Source: Hypholoma sublateritium FD-334 SS-4 (lineage: Eukaryota > Basidiomycota > Agaricomycetes > Agaricales > Strophariaceae). Taken from it: a stretch of 64,000 bases of DNA. The DNA lies in NCBI GenBank assembly GCA_000827495.1, contig KN817522.1, positions 558,001 through 622,000 on the forward strand, written 5' to 3'. Positions within the stretch are counted from its first letter, which is position 1, and the number at the start of each line of letters is the position of its first letter. Below, piece by piece: positions 1-10,556 of the stretch. Position numbers and translations under genes: made by a program. The notes beneath the pieces are model-generated. The model saw only the letters and a list, made by a program, of their open reading frames with translations. It was not told where the DNA came from and searched no databases.

Positions 1-224
1 TGTACAGCGGCGTGCCGCAGCCCGCGCACGTATACACGCCCGGCGCGGCGTGCTTGTCGTACTCGCCCGTGCCTGCAGCCTCGGTGCCCTTTTGGCGCAG
101 GATTCTGAACTGTGCTCGGCATAAGTGACGCGTGTCTGTGTGCCCCCCGCGCGTTGTGCCTGCATACCTGTTCCTTGTTGAGCACGGCGCGCCACTCGGC
201 CTCGGATTTCTGAACGGTCGACAT
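1..224 (-). CDS. Peptide-methionine (R)-S-oxide reductase, MsrB family (partial, 3' end outside window)
   Basis: MsrB reduces methionine-R-sulfoxide in proteins with thioredoxin as reductant. Two exons are visible: 168-224, encoding 19 residues from MSTVQKSEAEW, and 1-109, separated by a 58-nt GT...AG intron (110-167). The joined reading frame gives the family motif FRILRQKGTEAAGTGEY followed by GVYTCAGCGTPLY, which carries the first CxxC of the structural zinc site. The second CxxC and the catalytic Cys would lie beyond the left edge. The identification rests on two family-typical motifs and is firm. There is no targeting peptide in the visible N-terminus, so a cytosolic form is likely (inference). 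Confidence 0.9.
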   Translation of the reverse strand, partial: MSTVQKSEAEWRAVLNKEQVCRHNARGAHRHASLMPSTVQNPAPKGHRGCRHGRVRQARRAGRVYVRGLRHAAV

Positions 225-692
225 ATTTCTTAGGAGATTTGGTCGTGCAAGTGTGGGGAGAGAGAGGTGGGCGGGGGAATCGCGCGCTGCACTTATTATA
301 CGTCTGGGGGCGTTGCCGGTTCTCAGCATATGCACGTGTGGAAAGAGATAGCCCAATGTCAGCGGGGACGAGTGTATTCTGTCAGCTCAGACACGCCCGG
401 CGTCAGGAGGAAGTATTACTGATCCAATTAAGCACGTGAGCGGTGTTACTTTATTATTAGAATCGCCGTCGACGAAGTGCGTTCTGCGCAATGAATAACG
501 AGTGGATTGCATATCCATTCCGATAACAATGGCCGCCAAAAAGACCCAACAAGGCAACGTAATACCGTCCGCACAGCTGCACACCGTCTCTACCTTCCGG
601 TGGTTAAGGCGCTACTGGTGACATCGTACTCTTGTCAGAAGTTCGCCGGAAACTGGACTTGTCCTGCATCGAGTCTATTGGTGCACAGTCAG
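225..692. other. Intergenic: MsrB upstream region and eIF4E-like 3' flank
   Basis: No convincing gene. Short open frames here lack codon bias, splice structure or recognisable motifs. The left part presumably holds the MsrB promoter and the right part the 3' UTR of the eIF4E-like gene. Confidence 0.5.
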
Positions 693-1736
693 CTAGCGCG
701 TATCAACTTTCTGTGGCGGTGGCTGCGTACCATTGTTGGATTTATACTCCATTATGGTCGATGCTGGAAGGTTTAGAACCCTCCTCAGCGTATCCCTGTG
801 CCGCCAGCATCAGTACTCAGTAAACACACCCTTCATAACAAGAAAGCGCACCGTATCTGCTCCCGCAGCTTAGAATCGCCGTCTACCCGATTCCACACGG
901 TCACAATGTCCTCGCTCTGCCGCACGCTGATGGTGCACCCACAGATCTCAGGCCATTCCGCCGAGGTCTCACTGCCGTCCTCCGACTTTGGCGGCGAGGG
1001 CGTCGCGGACTTGGCGCGCTGGTGGTCGTCGAGCCGCCCGCGGCAGTCGTCGAACTGGTCGCCGACAATGGCCATGACGAGGTCCTCCCAGAAGCGGTCC
1101 GCGACGCCCTTTTTGAGGCGGATGATCCACTTGCCGCCCTGGATGTTCAGCGGGTCCTCCCACACCGGCCGACGCACGCCCGTGTGGAAGAGCAGGTAGT
1201 CCGTCGTCGGCAGCAGCGCAGACGGCGGCGAGAGGTGCGTCCAGAGCGACCAGAATGACTCGACCTGCGGATGAAAGGCAAAAAGTGGTCAGTGCTGCGC
1301 ACGCGCGAGGCAGAAAACGAGGGCGTACGGAGCTGAAGGCGGCAATCTTCTTGATGCCCTCCTCATAGCTGATGATTTTGTTGCCCGGCGTGCGCTGCTG
1401 CCGGAACCAGAAGACCCATCTGAAAAGGCGCGCGTTCAAAAGGGATGCGATCGCTGGAAGGGATAAAATACGAACATACGTGTTTCGTAGTGGATGGACC
1501 TGGGTTGCGGTGGTGGACGAGGGGGTGGAGCTGGCGGTGGCGTCCTTGGACGCTGTCGGTTGGGTGGTAACGACTGTGGTGGAAAAGTGCTTTGAGCTCG
1601 GGATGCGCGTGCGCGGGACGACGGCAGGAGATATGGGCGCGGCGGCCGGGTGGGAAGTCGTTGTGGTTGTAGTTGTAGTCTGGGCACTGTTTGCGAGAAA
1701 ACGAGAGGAGGAGTGGTTGGAAAAGTAGTTTGCCAT
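693..1736 (-). CDS. eIF4E family cap-binding protein, 4EHP-like
   Basis: Four exons (1480-1736, 1329-1419, 852-1264, 693-795) join in frame to 287 residues, with introns of 60, 64 and 56 nt. The first ~85 residues are a low-complexity tail with an eight-Thr run. The cap-binding fold follows: NTWVFWFRQQRTPGNK, then SYEEGIKKIAAFSSVESFW, PVWEDPLNIQGGKW and the C-terminal LRRVLNLPASTIMEY. By position, the first cap-stacking residue is Trp (Trp43 of human eIF4E) and the PVWED Trp matches Trp102, but the Trp56 position is Tyr. That Tyr, and the GGKWIIRLKKG strand, resemble eIF4E2/4EHP rather than canonical eIF4E. It should bind m7G caps and act as a translation factor or repressor. It is divergent with the Kei1 gene 78 bp away. 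Confidence 0.9.
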
Positions 1737-1814
1737 GTTGGTGAAATGAAAAAGAGAAATGCGGGGTTACATAAGCCACGCACCTCTTCTTCTTCCCCTC
1801 GCATATGACCCTCC
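1737..1814. promoter_or_regulatory. 78-bp shared bidirectional promoter region
   Basis: This is the only sequence between the start codons of the eIF4E-like gene (minus) and the Kei1 gene (plus). Both promoters and both 5' leaders must lie within it or overlap the coding ends. No clear TATA box was seen. Confidence 0.55.
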
Positions 1815-2965
1815 ATGAAGCTCATGCTACGCCCTGAATGGCGCCTCTGGCCCCTCTCCTCCTTCCTCGGCCTCCTCGACCTCAAGACAGGCGTCACAAT
1901 CGCCCTGCTCTTCGCCGTACGTTGCCCGAACATCACCGCTGCACCCGCGCTCATGACCAATCCAGCTGCTCAACAAGGTCGCAGGCGTGTATGGCCTCAT
2001 TGCAGTCCTCACGGGCGCAGGCGGCTCCTTTGCGCAGCTCAGCCTCTATATCTATTCTGCCCTGGCGCTCATCGCGCTGGCATGGGGCCTGCGCGTGGTG
2101 CATGACGCACGTCTCCCCGCTATCATCGCATGCTGCCCGCTAACCCCGTCCACAGGAGGAGCCCAAGAAGACGCTCTACTTTGCGCACCTCTTCTTCGCC
2201 GACCACATATTCTCGACGTCCTGGACCATCTTCTTCGCCATCGTCTGGTGGCTCTGGACGCCGCACGACGGCCGGCAGCAGGCCAACTCGTCCGCCCAGA
2301 AGGAGATGATGGACCTCGGCAACTCGTCCGCGCCGCACCTCACGCCCGAGCAGCGCAAGGACGCCGCCATGGCCATCTGGAACCACGAGAAGGGCCTCGC
2401 CGCCGCCGTCATCATCGGCGCGTGGCTGTTCAAGGTGCGCCGCCCCGCGCCGCCGCCGCCCGTCCTGACCGTCCGCTAGATCTACTTCGCGATGCTCATA
2501 TACTCGTACGCGCTGCACCTGCGCAAGGGCTCGTACCGCAACCTCCCGCTCTCCCGCTCCGTCGCCGCCGCCTCGACCGCCGCGTCGCACACCGCCTACG
2601 ACGCCCTCGCGAACCAGGAGGACGAGGAGATCGAGGACTTCTACCGCGTGCCGCTACGCACACCGCCGGCATCGAGCCACCGCCGCGGGGCGAGCAATAA
2701 CACCTCCGTGACCAGCTTCGCGGACTTTGTCAGCGCGCCCGGCCGGACGCCGCGCAAGAAGGGCTTCGGCAGCGTGAGCCTCGCGCGCGACCGCGACATC
2801 GAGGAGGAAGACGTCCTCTTCGACGAGGACGACACGACGTACGCCGCGTCGAACTCGTCGCGCTCGCACTCCAAGGTGGGCACCGACAGCAGCACGACGG
2901 CGGCGAACAGCGACGAGGAGCGCGCGGCCGGGTTTGCGGCCGACTTCGCCAAGGGCCGCCGGTAG
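1815..2965 (+). CDS. KEI1: Inositol phosphorylceramide synthase regulatory subunit Kei1
   Basis: Kei1 is the fungal-specific subunit that supports the Aur1 IPC synthase in the Golgi. Exons 1815-1916, 1966-2097, 2156-2434 and 2480-2965 join in frame to 332 residues. The N-terminus carries the family pattern SSFLGLLDLKTGVTIALLF, then LLNKVAGVYGLIAVLTGAGG and QLSLYIYSALALIALAW, followed by two more hydrophobic stretches (SWTIFFAIVWWLW; AAAVIIGAWLF-IYFAMLIYSYA). This gives about four membrane segments. The C-terminal ~130 residues are a polar, acidic, presumably cytosolic tail, making the protein longer than yeast Kei1. The donor of intron 2 was chosen at 2098 because it keeps the EEPKKTLYFAH frame. 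GC-rich codon use. Confidence 0.82.
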
Positions 2966-4065
2966 TGCTGGATGACGCGGCGCGCATGACAGGCCTGTGT
3001 GAACTGCTGCGCTTCCTCATCCTCCCGCGTGGTCTCCTGCTCTCCTGCTGCTCGCACCATGACAAGCGGGGGCCGCTTATCTGGATCTTAGAGGTTGTAT
3101 CTAATAATACTACGTACATTCCGAAGGAGCTATTCACCATTCATTTTATAATCCATATATTCTCGGCCACTGGAATAACTACACGAATCGCTCCTTTTAC
3201 GACCACACTGCTTGAATACCCGCCGGACAGTTTGTTTTTCGCCATCCCCGCATGACTCTTCCATGTTCATGGGTTCCGTACTCAGTCTTGCCACGAATGC
3301 ATTATTGGTGTGCATTTGTCCCAAGATCAGCTCCTCCTACAGAAGAAGACAGTCAGTTCGTGGACGCGCAGTTGACGCGCAGCTGCTACTACGCATTGCG
3401 TTGACCATCATCAACATCAAATCAGCATTGACGGAAAAGCCAGTCCCTATCAACTCCGGGGCCGCCTTTGGGATGACGTCAGTCTGCTGCCGTGATCGGA
3501 ATTGTATAAACCGATGCAGCCGCAAAACGGCACGCCTTCTCCAGCTGGCGACCGACGCAGGTCAATGTTTTCTTGACCGCGTTCCAGTCTCGACTCTCGA
3601 CTCTCTATTCCTCATTTATGGCAGCTCAGTTGCACGAGCGTCGCACTGCACCGTTTCTACTGTGATTAGATGGCATTCGCGCCAGAGCGCCCCCATCACA
3701 TGCGAACACTTGCTCATATCTACCTTACGTTGGCCTTACGTGCGTCGCGTGCTCCGTTCCGAGCATGTCACAAGCAATCAGTGTCCTGGTCCGAATATGG
3801 TGTTATAGGGTGTTATCCGGCTTCGCGTCCATCAATTTTCGTGCCTTCCATAAATGGTTCGTTGAACGCCGTATATGGAAGCAGCCATCCGTCATTTAAG
3901 CGCCCACACAAACAGAGCAAGCCCAAAAGGTTTTATTATAAATTATCAAACGAGTGCACAATCACCATATCCAAGAGTCCGTCTCTACAGCTAAGCTATC
4001 TAACCCATCCCGAGGCCATTTTGTTGACGATGGATGCGTGCGGAGGGTTGTCATCCGGTCGATGC
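2966..4065. other. Intergenic, about 1.1 kb, no gene recognised
   Basis: Contains overlapping open frames (for example 3212-3808 plus) with no family motif, no usable intron pattern and atypical composition. The right end is the 3' flank of hydrophobin 1. Confidence 0.5.
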
Positions 4066-4521
4066 TTAGAGGTTGATGTTGATGGGGGTGCAGCCAAGGG
4101 CAACGAGGCCGTCTGATAAATTGCATTAGCCTCTGGAGTGTTAGCTGATTTTCAAGCGAAAATGCTCACTGAAGCTGTTGTCGGTGCAGCAGACGGGCTG
4201 GGCCGAGCTGTTGCCGTGGCACGAAGCGCGTCAGAAATATATAGTCCGTGAAAGAGAGAGTGCATACCAGGAATTGCCAGAGACACCGATCACGCTGATG
4301 GGGTTGCAGGTCAGTCCGACCTGGCCGGTGATGCCCTGGACGGCAGCGCCCAAGAGGCCGAGGAGGGTGGCGACGCTGGGGGTGTCCGCGGCCTGGACGC
4401 TCTGGCAGCACTGGAGAGCGCCGGTGTTGCACTGGTTGGATGGCGCGTCGCCGAGGGGGATGGCGACCGCGAAGGAGGCGAGAGCGAGGGTGGTGAGGGT
4501 AGAGAGAGTGAAGAACTGCAT
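4066..4521 (-). CDS. Class I hydrophobin (copy 1, dispersed)
   Basis: Hydrophobins are small secreted proteins that self-assemble into amphipathic films on aerial hyphae and fruiting bodies. Exons 4268-4521, 4170-4207 and 4066-4112 (254, 38 and 47 nt) give 112 residues. The start MQFFTLSTLTTLALASFAVA is a signal peptide. Eight cysteines follow in hydrophobin order: NQC, LQCC, LTC, NSC, VCC, LGC. The C-terminus is [14 protein letters not shown]. The class I assignment comes from the spacing of Cys pairs. The intron positions match the three-gene cluster 34 kb away, but this copy is more diverged and lacks that cluster's 16-bp 3' element. An in-frame ATG upstream (4617) would bury the signal peptide and was rejected. 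Confidence 0.95.
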
Positions 4522-4623
4522 CTTTGTTTTGGAGTGGGGTTTGGGAGGGAGGCTTTGGAGTGAAGCTTGGGTGTTAAACGAAGGTGGTATTCGAATGAGG
4601 AATTGTGCCAAATCCACTGCGCC

Positions 4624-4630
4624 TTTTATA
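4624..4630 (-). promoter_or_regulatory. TATA box of hydrophobin 1
   Basis: TATAAAA on the minus strand, about 103 nt upstream of the ATG, the same spacing as in the three clustered hydrophobins. Confidence 0.6.
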
Positions 4631-5734
4631 TGTTTTGGAGATCTATGTCCGTGCGCTGTGGTTCGAGAGCGCCTGGATTAATTCGGTAAAGTCGGAAGAT
4701 CTAGAGGAGGCCTGCAACACGCGTTCAATGCTGATGTGGGGTTCTCGTTGTCTTCAATGTTTTTGAGAAGAAAGGATCTAGCGAGCGCCATGGCCCTGCA
4801 CCCTCTTTCACTAGCGCGTTAATCTAAATTTAGCCCTGAAATACACTAGTTTCAGTCCAGAGCGATACAATAAGTTATTTTCTTAAGGAAGCTTGCGCGA
4901 TGACTGTTTCTTGGGGGTAGCTATTGGCTTTATTTGTGGCCTTTCTTCGCTCCTTGATATTAACTTGCAGCAAGATTTTTAGGCAAGGCGCGCGTTGAAT
5001 CGGATGTGCTGGTCTACCAAACTTGAAAATGAAATCCTTTGTTGACAGAGCGGGCGCTTGTTCGGAGGCGCTAACCAATTTAGTGTGCGTCGGCGCATTA
5101 TTCATCGACCCGAAGATGATGGCAACCGCACGCATGCTGCTAACCTGAGAATCATTGGCGAGAAGACACTAAAAAGTGGCAGTTGCACGAAATGTGTCTT
5201 TGTTCACAAAGGCACACATTGTTGTTCTGTTGGGAGAAGAACCGCCGCTCTCACTGCTCGCCTCTTCTGCGCTTAAGCCGCGCTCAGCGGCTGCTTCCGG
5301 GTGGCCAAGTCCAGCTGACAGGCTTCTAAACCTCTCGTTTGAACGCCCGCGTTGATGTACGAGGATATTCGGCTCAACAGAAAATCAAAATCAAAATCGA
5401 AGTTCAAACAACTGGAGTGGGCCCTGTTCAACGTTCAACGCAGGCGCGTCGCCGCCCGCTGCCGTGTGATGATCAAAGCCATCACATCGGGTAAAAGTAG
5501 CCCCTAGGCTTCCCCAGGTTGTCCCAGGCGCATCGACTGCTCGCATTCCAGCCTCGACTCCCGTGTCTGCTTTCACATCTTCTCACCTAGACCCCGTTGC
5601 TTCTTGTGCCACTTAACGACGCAGCCACGACCCAGCTTAACGAGCGTCGCAGCATCAGGATCACCGAGGACGCTGCGCACGAACCATGCCTTTGCTTGGA
5701 ACCAGGATATATTCGCATGTGACTGGGGGGTACA
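4631..5734. other. Intergenic, about 1.1 kb
   Basis: No gene recognised. It holds distal upstream sequence of hydrophobin 1 and a short AAAATC-type tandem run near 5381-5398. Confidence 0.5.
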
Positions 5735-6235
5735 CTAGTTGCGCAGAGCAAGCACCGTCTTCCCGTAGTAGAACCCGGCAGACGCAGACGTGACCGCGAG
5801 CACCACGGGCACCGGGCCCTTTGCGACACGCGGGAGCGACGACAGCAGCAACAGCGTCGATGCGCCTGGCGCGCACCGTGAGCCTGTGAGCCCTCCAGCT
5901 GTGAAGAAGAGTGTAGCACTCACCGAGGGCGCCCTCGAGGCCGTTTGAGGTGCCCTTGCGGATGCTGTCCGCGCTCCAGAGGTAGAGCAGGCCCACACTG
6001 CACACGATGGCTGGGTCAGCGGCTGCACCTGTAGCTTCGCAGGGACCTGACGCACCCGACACCAGCGACCAACGACGGTACAGAGCGCGTCCGCGCGAAT
6101 CCACTGAGGCCTCCCACGATGCAGAGCACCCCCATACCGTATGCAGGATAGGCAGACTGGGCACATAAGGCATGTCATGGTGCGCGTGAGTATCCTGTAT
6201 CACTCGTCGCTAAAGACATAGTAAGCACCAACCAT
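5735..6235 (-). CDS. TMEM14 family small membrane protein
   Basis: The core exons 5735-5883, 5924-5997 and 6056-6156 join in frame. The product reads AYPAYGMGVLCIVGGLSGF, ARTRSVPSLVAGVG, VGLLYLWSADSIRKG, NGLEGALG, TLLLLSSLPRVAKG, and ends YYGKTVLALRN. This is the TMEM14/UPF0136 pattern of a ~105-residue protein with four short hydrophobic helices. Family members sit in mitochondrial or other organelle membranes; the vertebrate one is linked to porphyrin transport. The start is uncertain: a one-codon exon ATG at 6233-6235 spliced over 6157-6232 gives MSAYPAYG, while an internal ATG at 6135 gives a 100-residue form. Conserved residues before that internal Met favour the longer form. Confidence 0.8.
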
Positions 6236-6746
6236 TTCGTAGGTATAAAGTTGAGAAAGATGTAGCAAGTAGATGGAAGACGTGGAATAGGAAGCGCCGA
6301 CCTTCTGTCGTCTCCCGGCTGGTGCAATGATGCCGCCTGCAGTGCCGCGATTTCCCCACATTACCTAATACACGCCATCTCCCCGTCCCCGTCCCCGGAA
6401 CGGCGACGTGCTTGCCCGAAGCGTTCGTTTCCCACGTGGACATTCAAATGCTGAAGCGCAGACAGAATCCAGAACACATCGTAGGTTTTTCGGTCTTCTT
6501 GGGTATGGAAGAGATTTATTCGACACCTCATATCTCAGTTGAAAAAGACTTTTTCGACTCATTCCGCATGATCATGAACAAGTGTTCTAGCTTGATTAAG
6601 CACTGATTGTCCCCCTGCCGCCCCCGGGATCGAGTATGTACTCTGGTTCAGTGATTTGTCGTATATATTCCACACAATTCCCGGCGTGCTCGAAGTGTAC
6701 GATCCTATACAACAACACAAGACGCCTCATTAGTAAGTGTAGAAGG
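6236..6746. other. Intergenic, TMEM14 upstream and AA9 3' flank
   Basis: No gene recognised; open frames are short and carry no motif. Confidence 0.5.
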
Positions 6747-7676
6747 TCATGCGAAGAACCCATAGTCACCAGGGAAAGTGGATCCGCCGGGGAGGGCGAG
6801 GGTGCCCGATGAAGTGATCCTAATCTGCACGCAGTTCATGTAGAGCTGGGCGCCGCGCACGGGGTTCTGCGAATAGGCCACGTCGGCCTCGTGAAGGGCG
6901 ATGCTCTCAGCTACGGGATCTTAGCTTAATACTCGTGTGGCAGCTTCATTTCACGAAATGAAAAACCATACCCCGGAGCAGATGGTTCCCCACAGGAAGG
7001 TTGGGGACGATGATATTGTGCTTACATACCCCGTGCAGCGAGGAAAGTGTCGACGGCCCAGGTGCCGGCGCTGTTTCCGGCGTGGAAGAGCTTGGTCCAT
7101 ATAGAGCCGGCGCCGTTGGAGGCGGTCGGCGCTATGTACACCAAAACTGCGGGCGTTTCAATTAATTGATAAGAGTGCAATTCTCGATCGACACTTACTT
7201 GGGCCTTCGTGAGAACTTGCGATTATATCATCTCCGCGACTATGTAAGATCTCCTCGTCAGCATGGGTATCTGTCAGCTACCTCGAAAGCGGTGACTCGC
7301 GTATTGTGGAACCACTCAAAAGTAATTTTGTCCCCGGCTTTGACAGAGATCGTACTCGGAACGGCTCCGGTCCACGATTAGCGTAGACATAACCAGTACG
7401 GGAAAGCAAATACCTTGGTTGTTCACGTTGCAGGTGACCGCACTCGACGTCAGGTCCTTGACGGGGTCGTTAGTGGGAGGAGACCGAATCTACCGGGCAC
7501 GCATGGATCACCCAAATAATTTGTCAAGATGCCGAACTAGAAATAGCAAGAATACGCACATATGCGCTTACACCTTCGCCTTGATCAACGTCGTTCACCC
7601 AGATGCTCCAGACGCGAGTATGCGCCATGGTGGCGGTGACCAAGGAAGCGACGAAAACTATTTTCGACAGCTGCAT
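6747..7676 (-). CDS. AA9 lytic polysaccharide monooxygenase (GH61 type), possibly defective
   Basis: AA9 enzymes are secreted copper monooxygenases that cleave cellulose and related glucans. Exons 7560-7676, 7414-7489, 7297-7364, 7199-7250, 7030-7146 and 6747-6910 give 197 residues. The signal peptide [18 protein letters not shown] leaves His1 of the mature protein ([10 protein letters not shown]). [36 protein letters not shown] (second copper His), [18 protein letters not shown] and [12 protein letters not shown] (axial Tyr) follow. Two oddities stand out. A stretch encoding a typical [15 protein letters not shown] strand lies between 6974 and 7021 but is out of frame behind a stop, so it must be spliced out. 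The usual RHE second-sphere His before IALHEA is Ala. Splicing out the stretch keeps the frame, but may yield a crippled enzyme. Confidence 0.82.
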
Positions 7677-8492
7677 GTTTTGGACAGGCGACAAAATGTC
7701 TAGTCTTTCAGATATGTCGACTCCATTTTGTAAGTTGACATCGCCAAAATTATATAGAGGAAGTAGGAAGATATGTCGCGAAATTGTCGCAGCAAAGGAC
7801 TGCGCCAAGCGAAAGAAGGTGCATCCTGGGCTTCTTCCAACGCAGATGACGACTCGGAGCGAGGCTTGAGGCAGGTGGTGTATGCTACGGTAGCATAGTT
7901 GCCAAGGAATATCGTGGAGTATCTGGAGTATCTCTTTCACCGAAAAAGCGCCTGAACCAGAGTATATCCTCTTTGAACGGCGGCACCTGGAAGGGGAAAC
8001 CTAGGGCGCTCTTATCGTAGGCCGCGACTGGGAAAACAGACGTCAGATTTGAGTATAAAGCATCGTGTTTGGCTCAACAATGAAAGGGTTCAATGAAGGC
8101 TTTATTGTCAATTTCATAGCATAAAGTATTTGTAAAGATCTGATGCGGTTACGGCGGATTCTCTTAATTACTTGGGCGATGTAAGGGGAATTAATAACAC
8201 AACTCACAGTCTCTCAGGTCATAAGACACCTTTTCTAGGGAGCATAAACCAGAGCTTCCTTCAAGTTCCTCCGAATCGTTGATGCTAAGCATTGAACATG
8301 GACCGGATGGATTTATTCATGATCAATGAAGTAACGTGTAGCAGATAAACAGAATACTATAGTCATACACTGCGATGTAGTTGTGAGAGTTTGAACACAT
8401 GCGTTGCAGGATTAATACTCACCGACTCTACTTTTAGTGGCCGGCGATAGCTAATTTCTCCACCATCCCTGCCAAGTCGGGAAAAGGGCAGC
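7677..8492. other. Intergenic, about 0.8 kb
   Basis: AA9 promoter side and IPI3 3' flank. No gene recognised. Confidence 0.5.
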
Positions 8493-10353
8493 TCAGAGTG
8501 CACGCCCTCTTTTTCTGCTTCTTTCTTGATCTGCGGGATCGCTTTCTTGGGGTGCCGATATCTCCTGATCGTTCACTGAGCTGACAAGCTTTTGGACGAC
8601 GGTTTCCCACATGGCGTCGTTGACGCCCTTTGCTTTGCTGAGCAGCTCTCGCATGTTTTCGAGCTCAGATTCCAGTTCTATGATTTTGGAATTGAGGGCG
8701 ACCGGGTTGGGCTCTCCGGCCTTGGTGGAAGTAACTGGTTGGACGAAGTATGCGTAATCCCGAAGGAGTTCCTCGGTAGAATATGAGGTCGACTCGTCCT
8801 TGTAAGCCTGATGAAGAAGCACGTTAGATGAATTGACAATGGAGATTGCCATTTGAGTTCACCCTGTTTCCGGCCGGTAGCATGGCTGTAATTTCATGAG
8901 CATGACGGGGTTTGGGGTCGCGCGTCTTTTGGAAGTTCATAACAGGTTTGACGGGGACAGTATCCTTGGCGTCATTGGAATTTCCAGACCTGAATTCCAG
9001 GCCAATGTGGCCAATCAAGTCTGGTGGTTTGACCATGGTCTGCAGGTGTGCGATTGACATTCCCTTGTGATTTGATATCGTGCGGAGCAATTGATGAGAA
9101 GGGACGTCGTAGATGTGAATGAGGCCATCTGATGTCCCAACGAGGAGATTTGTGGATGTCAATGACATGCACATGCTTGATATTGGCTGCCTGCAAGACC
9201 ATTAGCCTATATTTGGCAATTGGTGAGTGAGTCTGAGCGCCTACCCAACAGAGATCAGCCTCTTTTTCCGCGCTTCTCGACTTTCGTCGTCGTCAGCGCG
9301 AATCACGTCAGTCACGCCTGCTCCTCCGACGGCCTCTGTCACAATGCCCCCAATTTTTGACTCGCGTTCCCGGAACAGGTTCATTTGGTGTATGGATCCA
9401 TCGGAGGACGCAGCAAAGAAAAGCCGCTCTGTAGCGTCCCATGCCAAGTATGAAATGGGTTGGGGAAAATGGAAGGTTGTTAATAGAGATTTAGATGAAA
9501 GGTCCCAGAGCTATAGTAAGACGCGCAATCAATATTATGAGCGCGACAAATACCGGAAATGAATGCGTACTTTAACAGAGTGGTCGAGGGAAGAAGTTAA
9601 AACGCGACATTCCGGGAAGAGGCCTATACCACAGATAATATCGGTGACAGGAAGTGTGTGATCGGAAAGTGTGCAATATGGCATGAGAGGCTCATTTTGC
9701 GTCTCTTCATCCAGTAATCTATCCGGAACATGTGAGTCGGTTGGAACAACGGGGCATGGGGCCATATTGACCTAGATACCGACCAGACGTTTACACCGGA
9801 GTCATCGCTGCCGGAAATAAGAGCGGCGCCGTCGGTTGTGAAGCGCAGCACGTTCACCTGGCGGTAATGGGCATCCCATGAATTGAATAGAATGCCAGAC
9901 GCGGTCTGGAGTCAGGAATAAATCAGCAAATATCCAACGGGAAAGGGAATTGGGGTCGCACCTCCCAGAGGTAGATCCGGCCAGCAGCAGTGCCCCCCGC
10001 GCAGAAATCGCCTCGAGGGTCGATGGAGATAGCCGTCAGCTTTTCCGGCAGGAAAATTTTCAGACTGATTTGGTCCTGGTTGGATGGTCAGTCGCGTCAA
10101 AACGCCAATAGAAAAGACACACCTTTTGGAAATTATACACATTTAGGACGAGCTTCTCAGGCTGGGACGCAAGAATAAAGCCACCTTGAGTATTTTTCGA
10201 TTCTAACACGGCGATGGAATGGGGACCAGCATTGGTCTGCTTGAACGAGGCAAGTGTGGCACCTGTCTGGATGTCGTGGACCGCGATCAACCCGGGGCCT
10301 GCGACTGATGGAGTGGGAGCAGTTGCGCAGAGTATGGTTTCCTGGAGAAGCAT
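8493..10353 (-). CDS. IPI3: WD40 protein IPI3 (WDR18), pre-60S ribosome assembly factor
   Basis: IPI3 belongs to the Rix1-Ipi1-Ipi3 complex that acts with the Rea1 ATPase on pre-60S particles and in ITS2 removal; it also has a replication-licensing role in yeast. Several exons run from MLLQETILCATAPTPSVAGPG. The WD-like blades are diagnostic: LTAISIDPRGDFCAGGTAAG, RIYLWE, SWDAHYRQVNVLRFTTDGAA, SGSDDSGVNVW, ILTSSLDHSVKLWDL-type repeats and LAWDATERLFFAASSDGSI. A poorly structured linker (DVIRADDDESREARKKRL) and a C-terminal helix (NSKIIELESELENMRELLSKA) close the protein. The basic tail ends RSRKRGRAL. Introns are short. It is divergent with the DnaJ gene. Confidence 0.88.
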
Positions 10354-10556
10354 GCCTCGAGTCGAGATGAGAAATTGAGTTTTACAGGTTGGCGGCGGCA
10401 GTGCCGTGACCCGTCCTCAAGGCATATAACGAGAATCGCACACGTGACCAATTAATGAAATGACTGCATGTGTGGCGCGTGCCCAGAACATTCCTTTACA
10501 GACGTTCACAGCTTTAAGTAGGCTCTGTCTGCCTTTCCTTTCTCTCTCTCCCAACC

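Noticed and set aside
969..1736. 255-residue uninterrupted frame for the eIF4E-like gene
   Set aside because: Its first part is the true exon 1, but it reads through introns; splicing restores the cap-binding domain in another frame.
3212..3808. 198-residue plus-strand open frame
   Set aside because: No motif, odd composition, overlaps other frames, and lies in a stretch without splice or codon signals.
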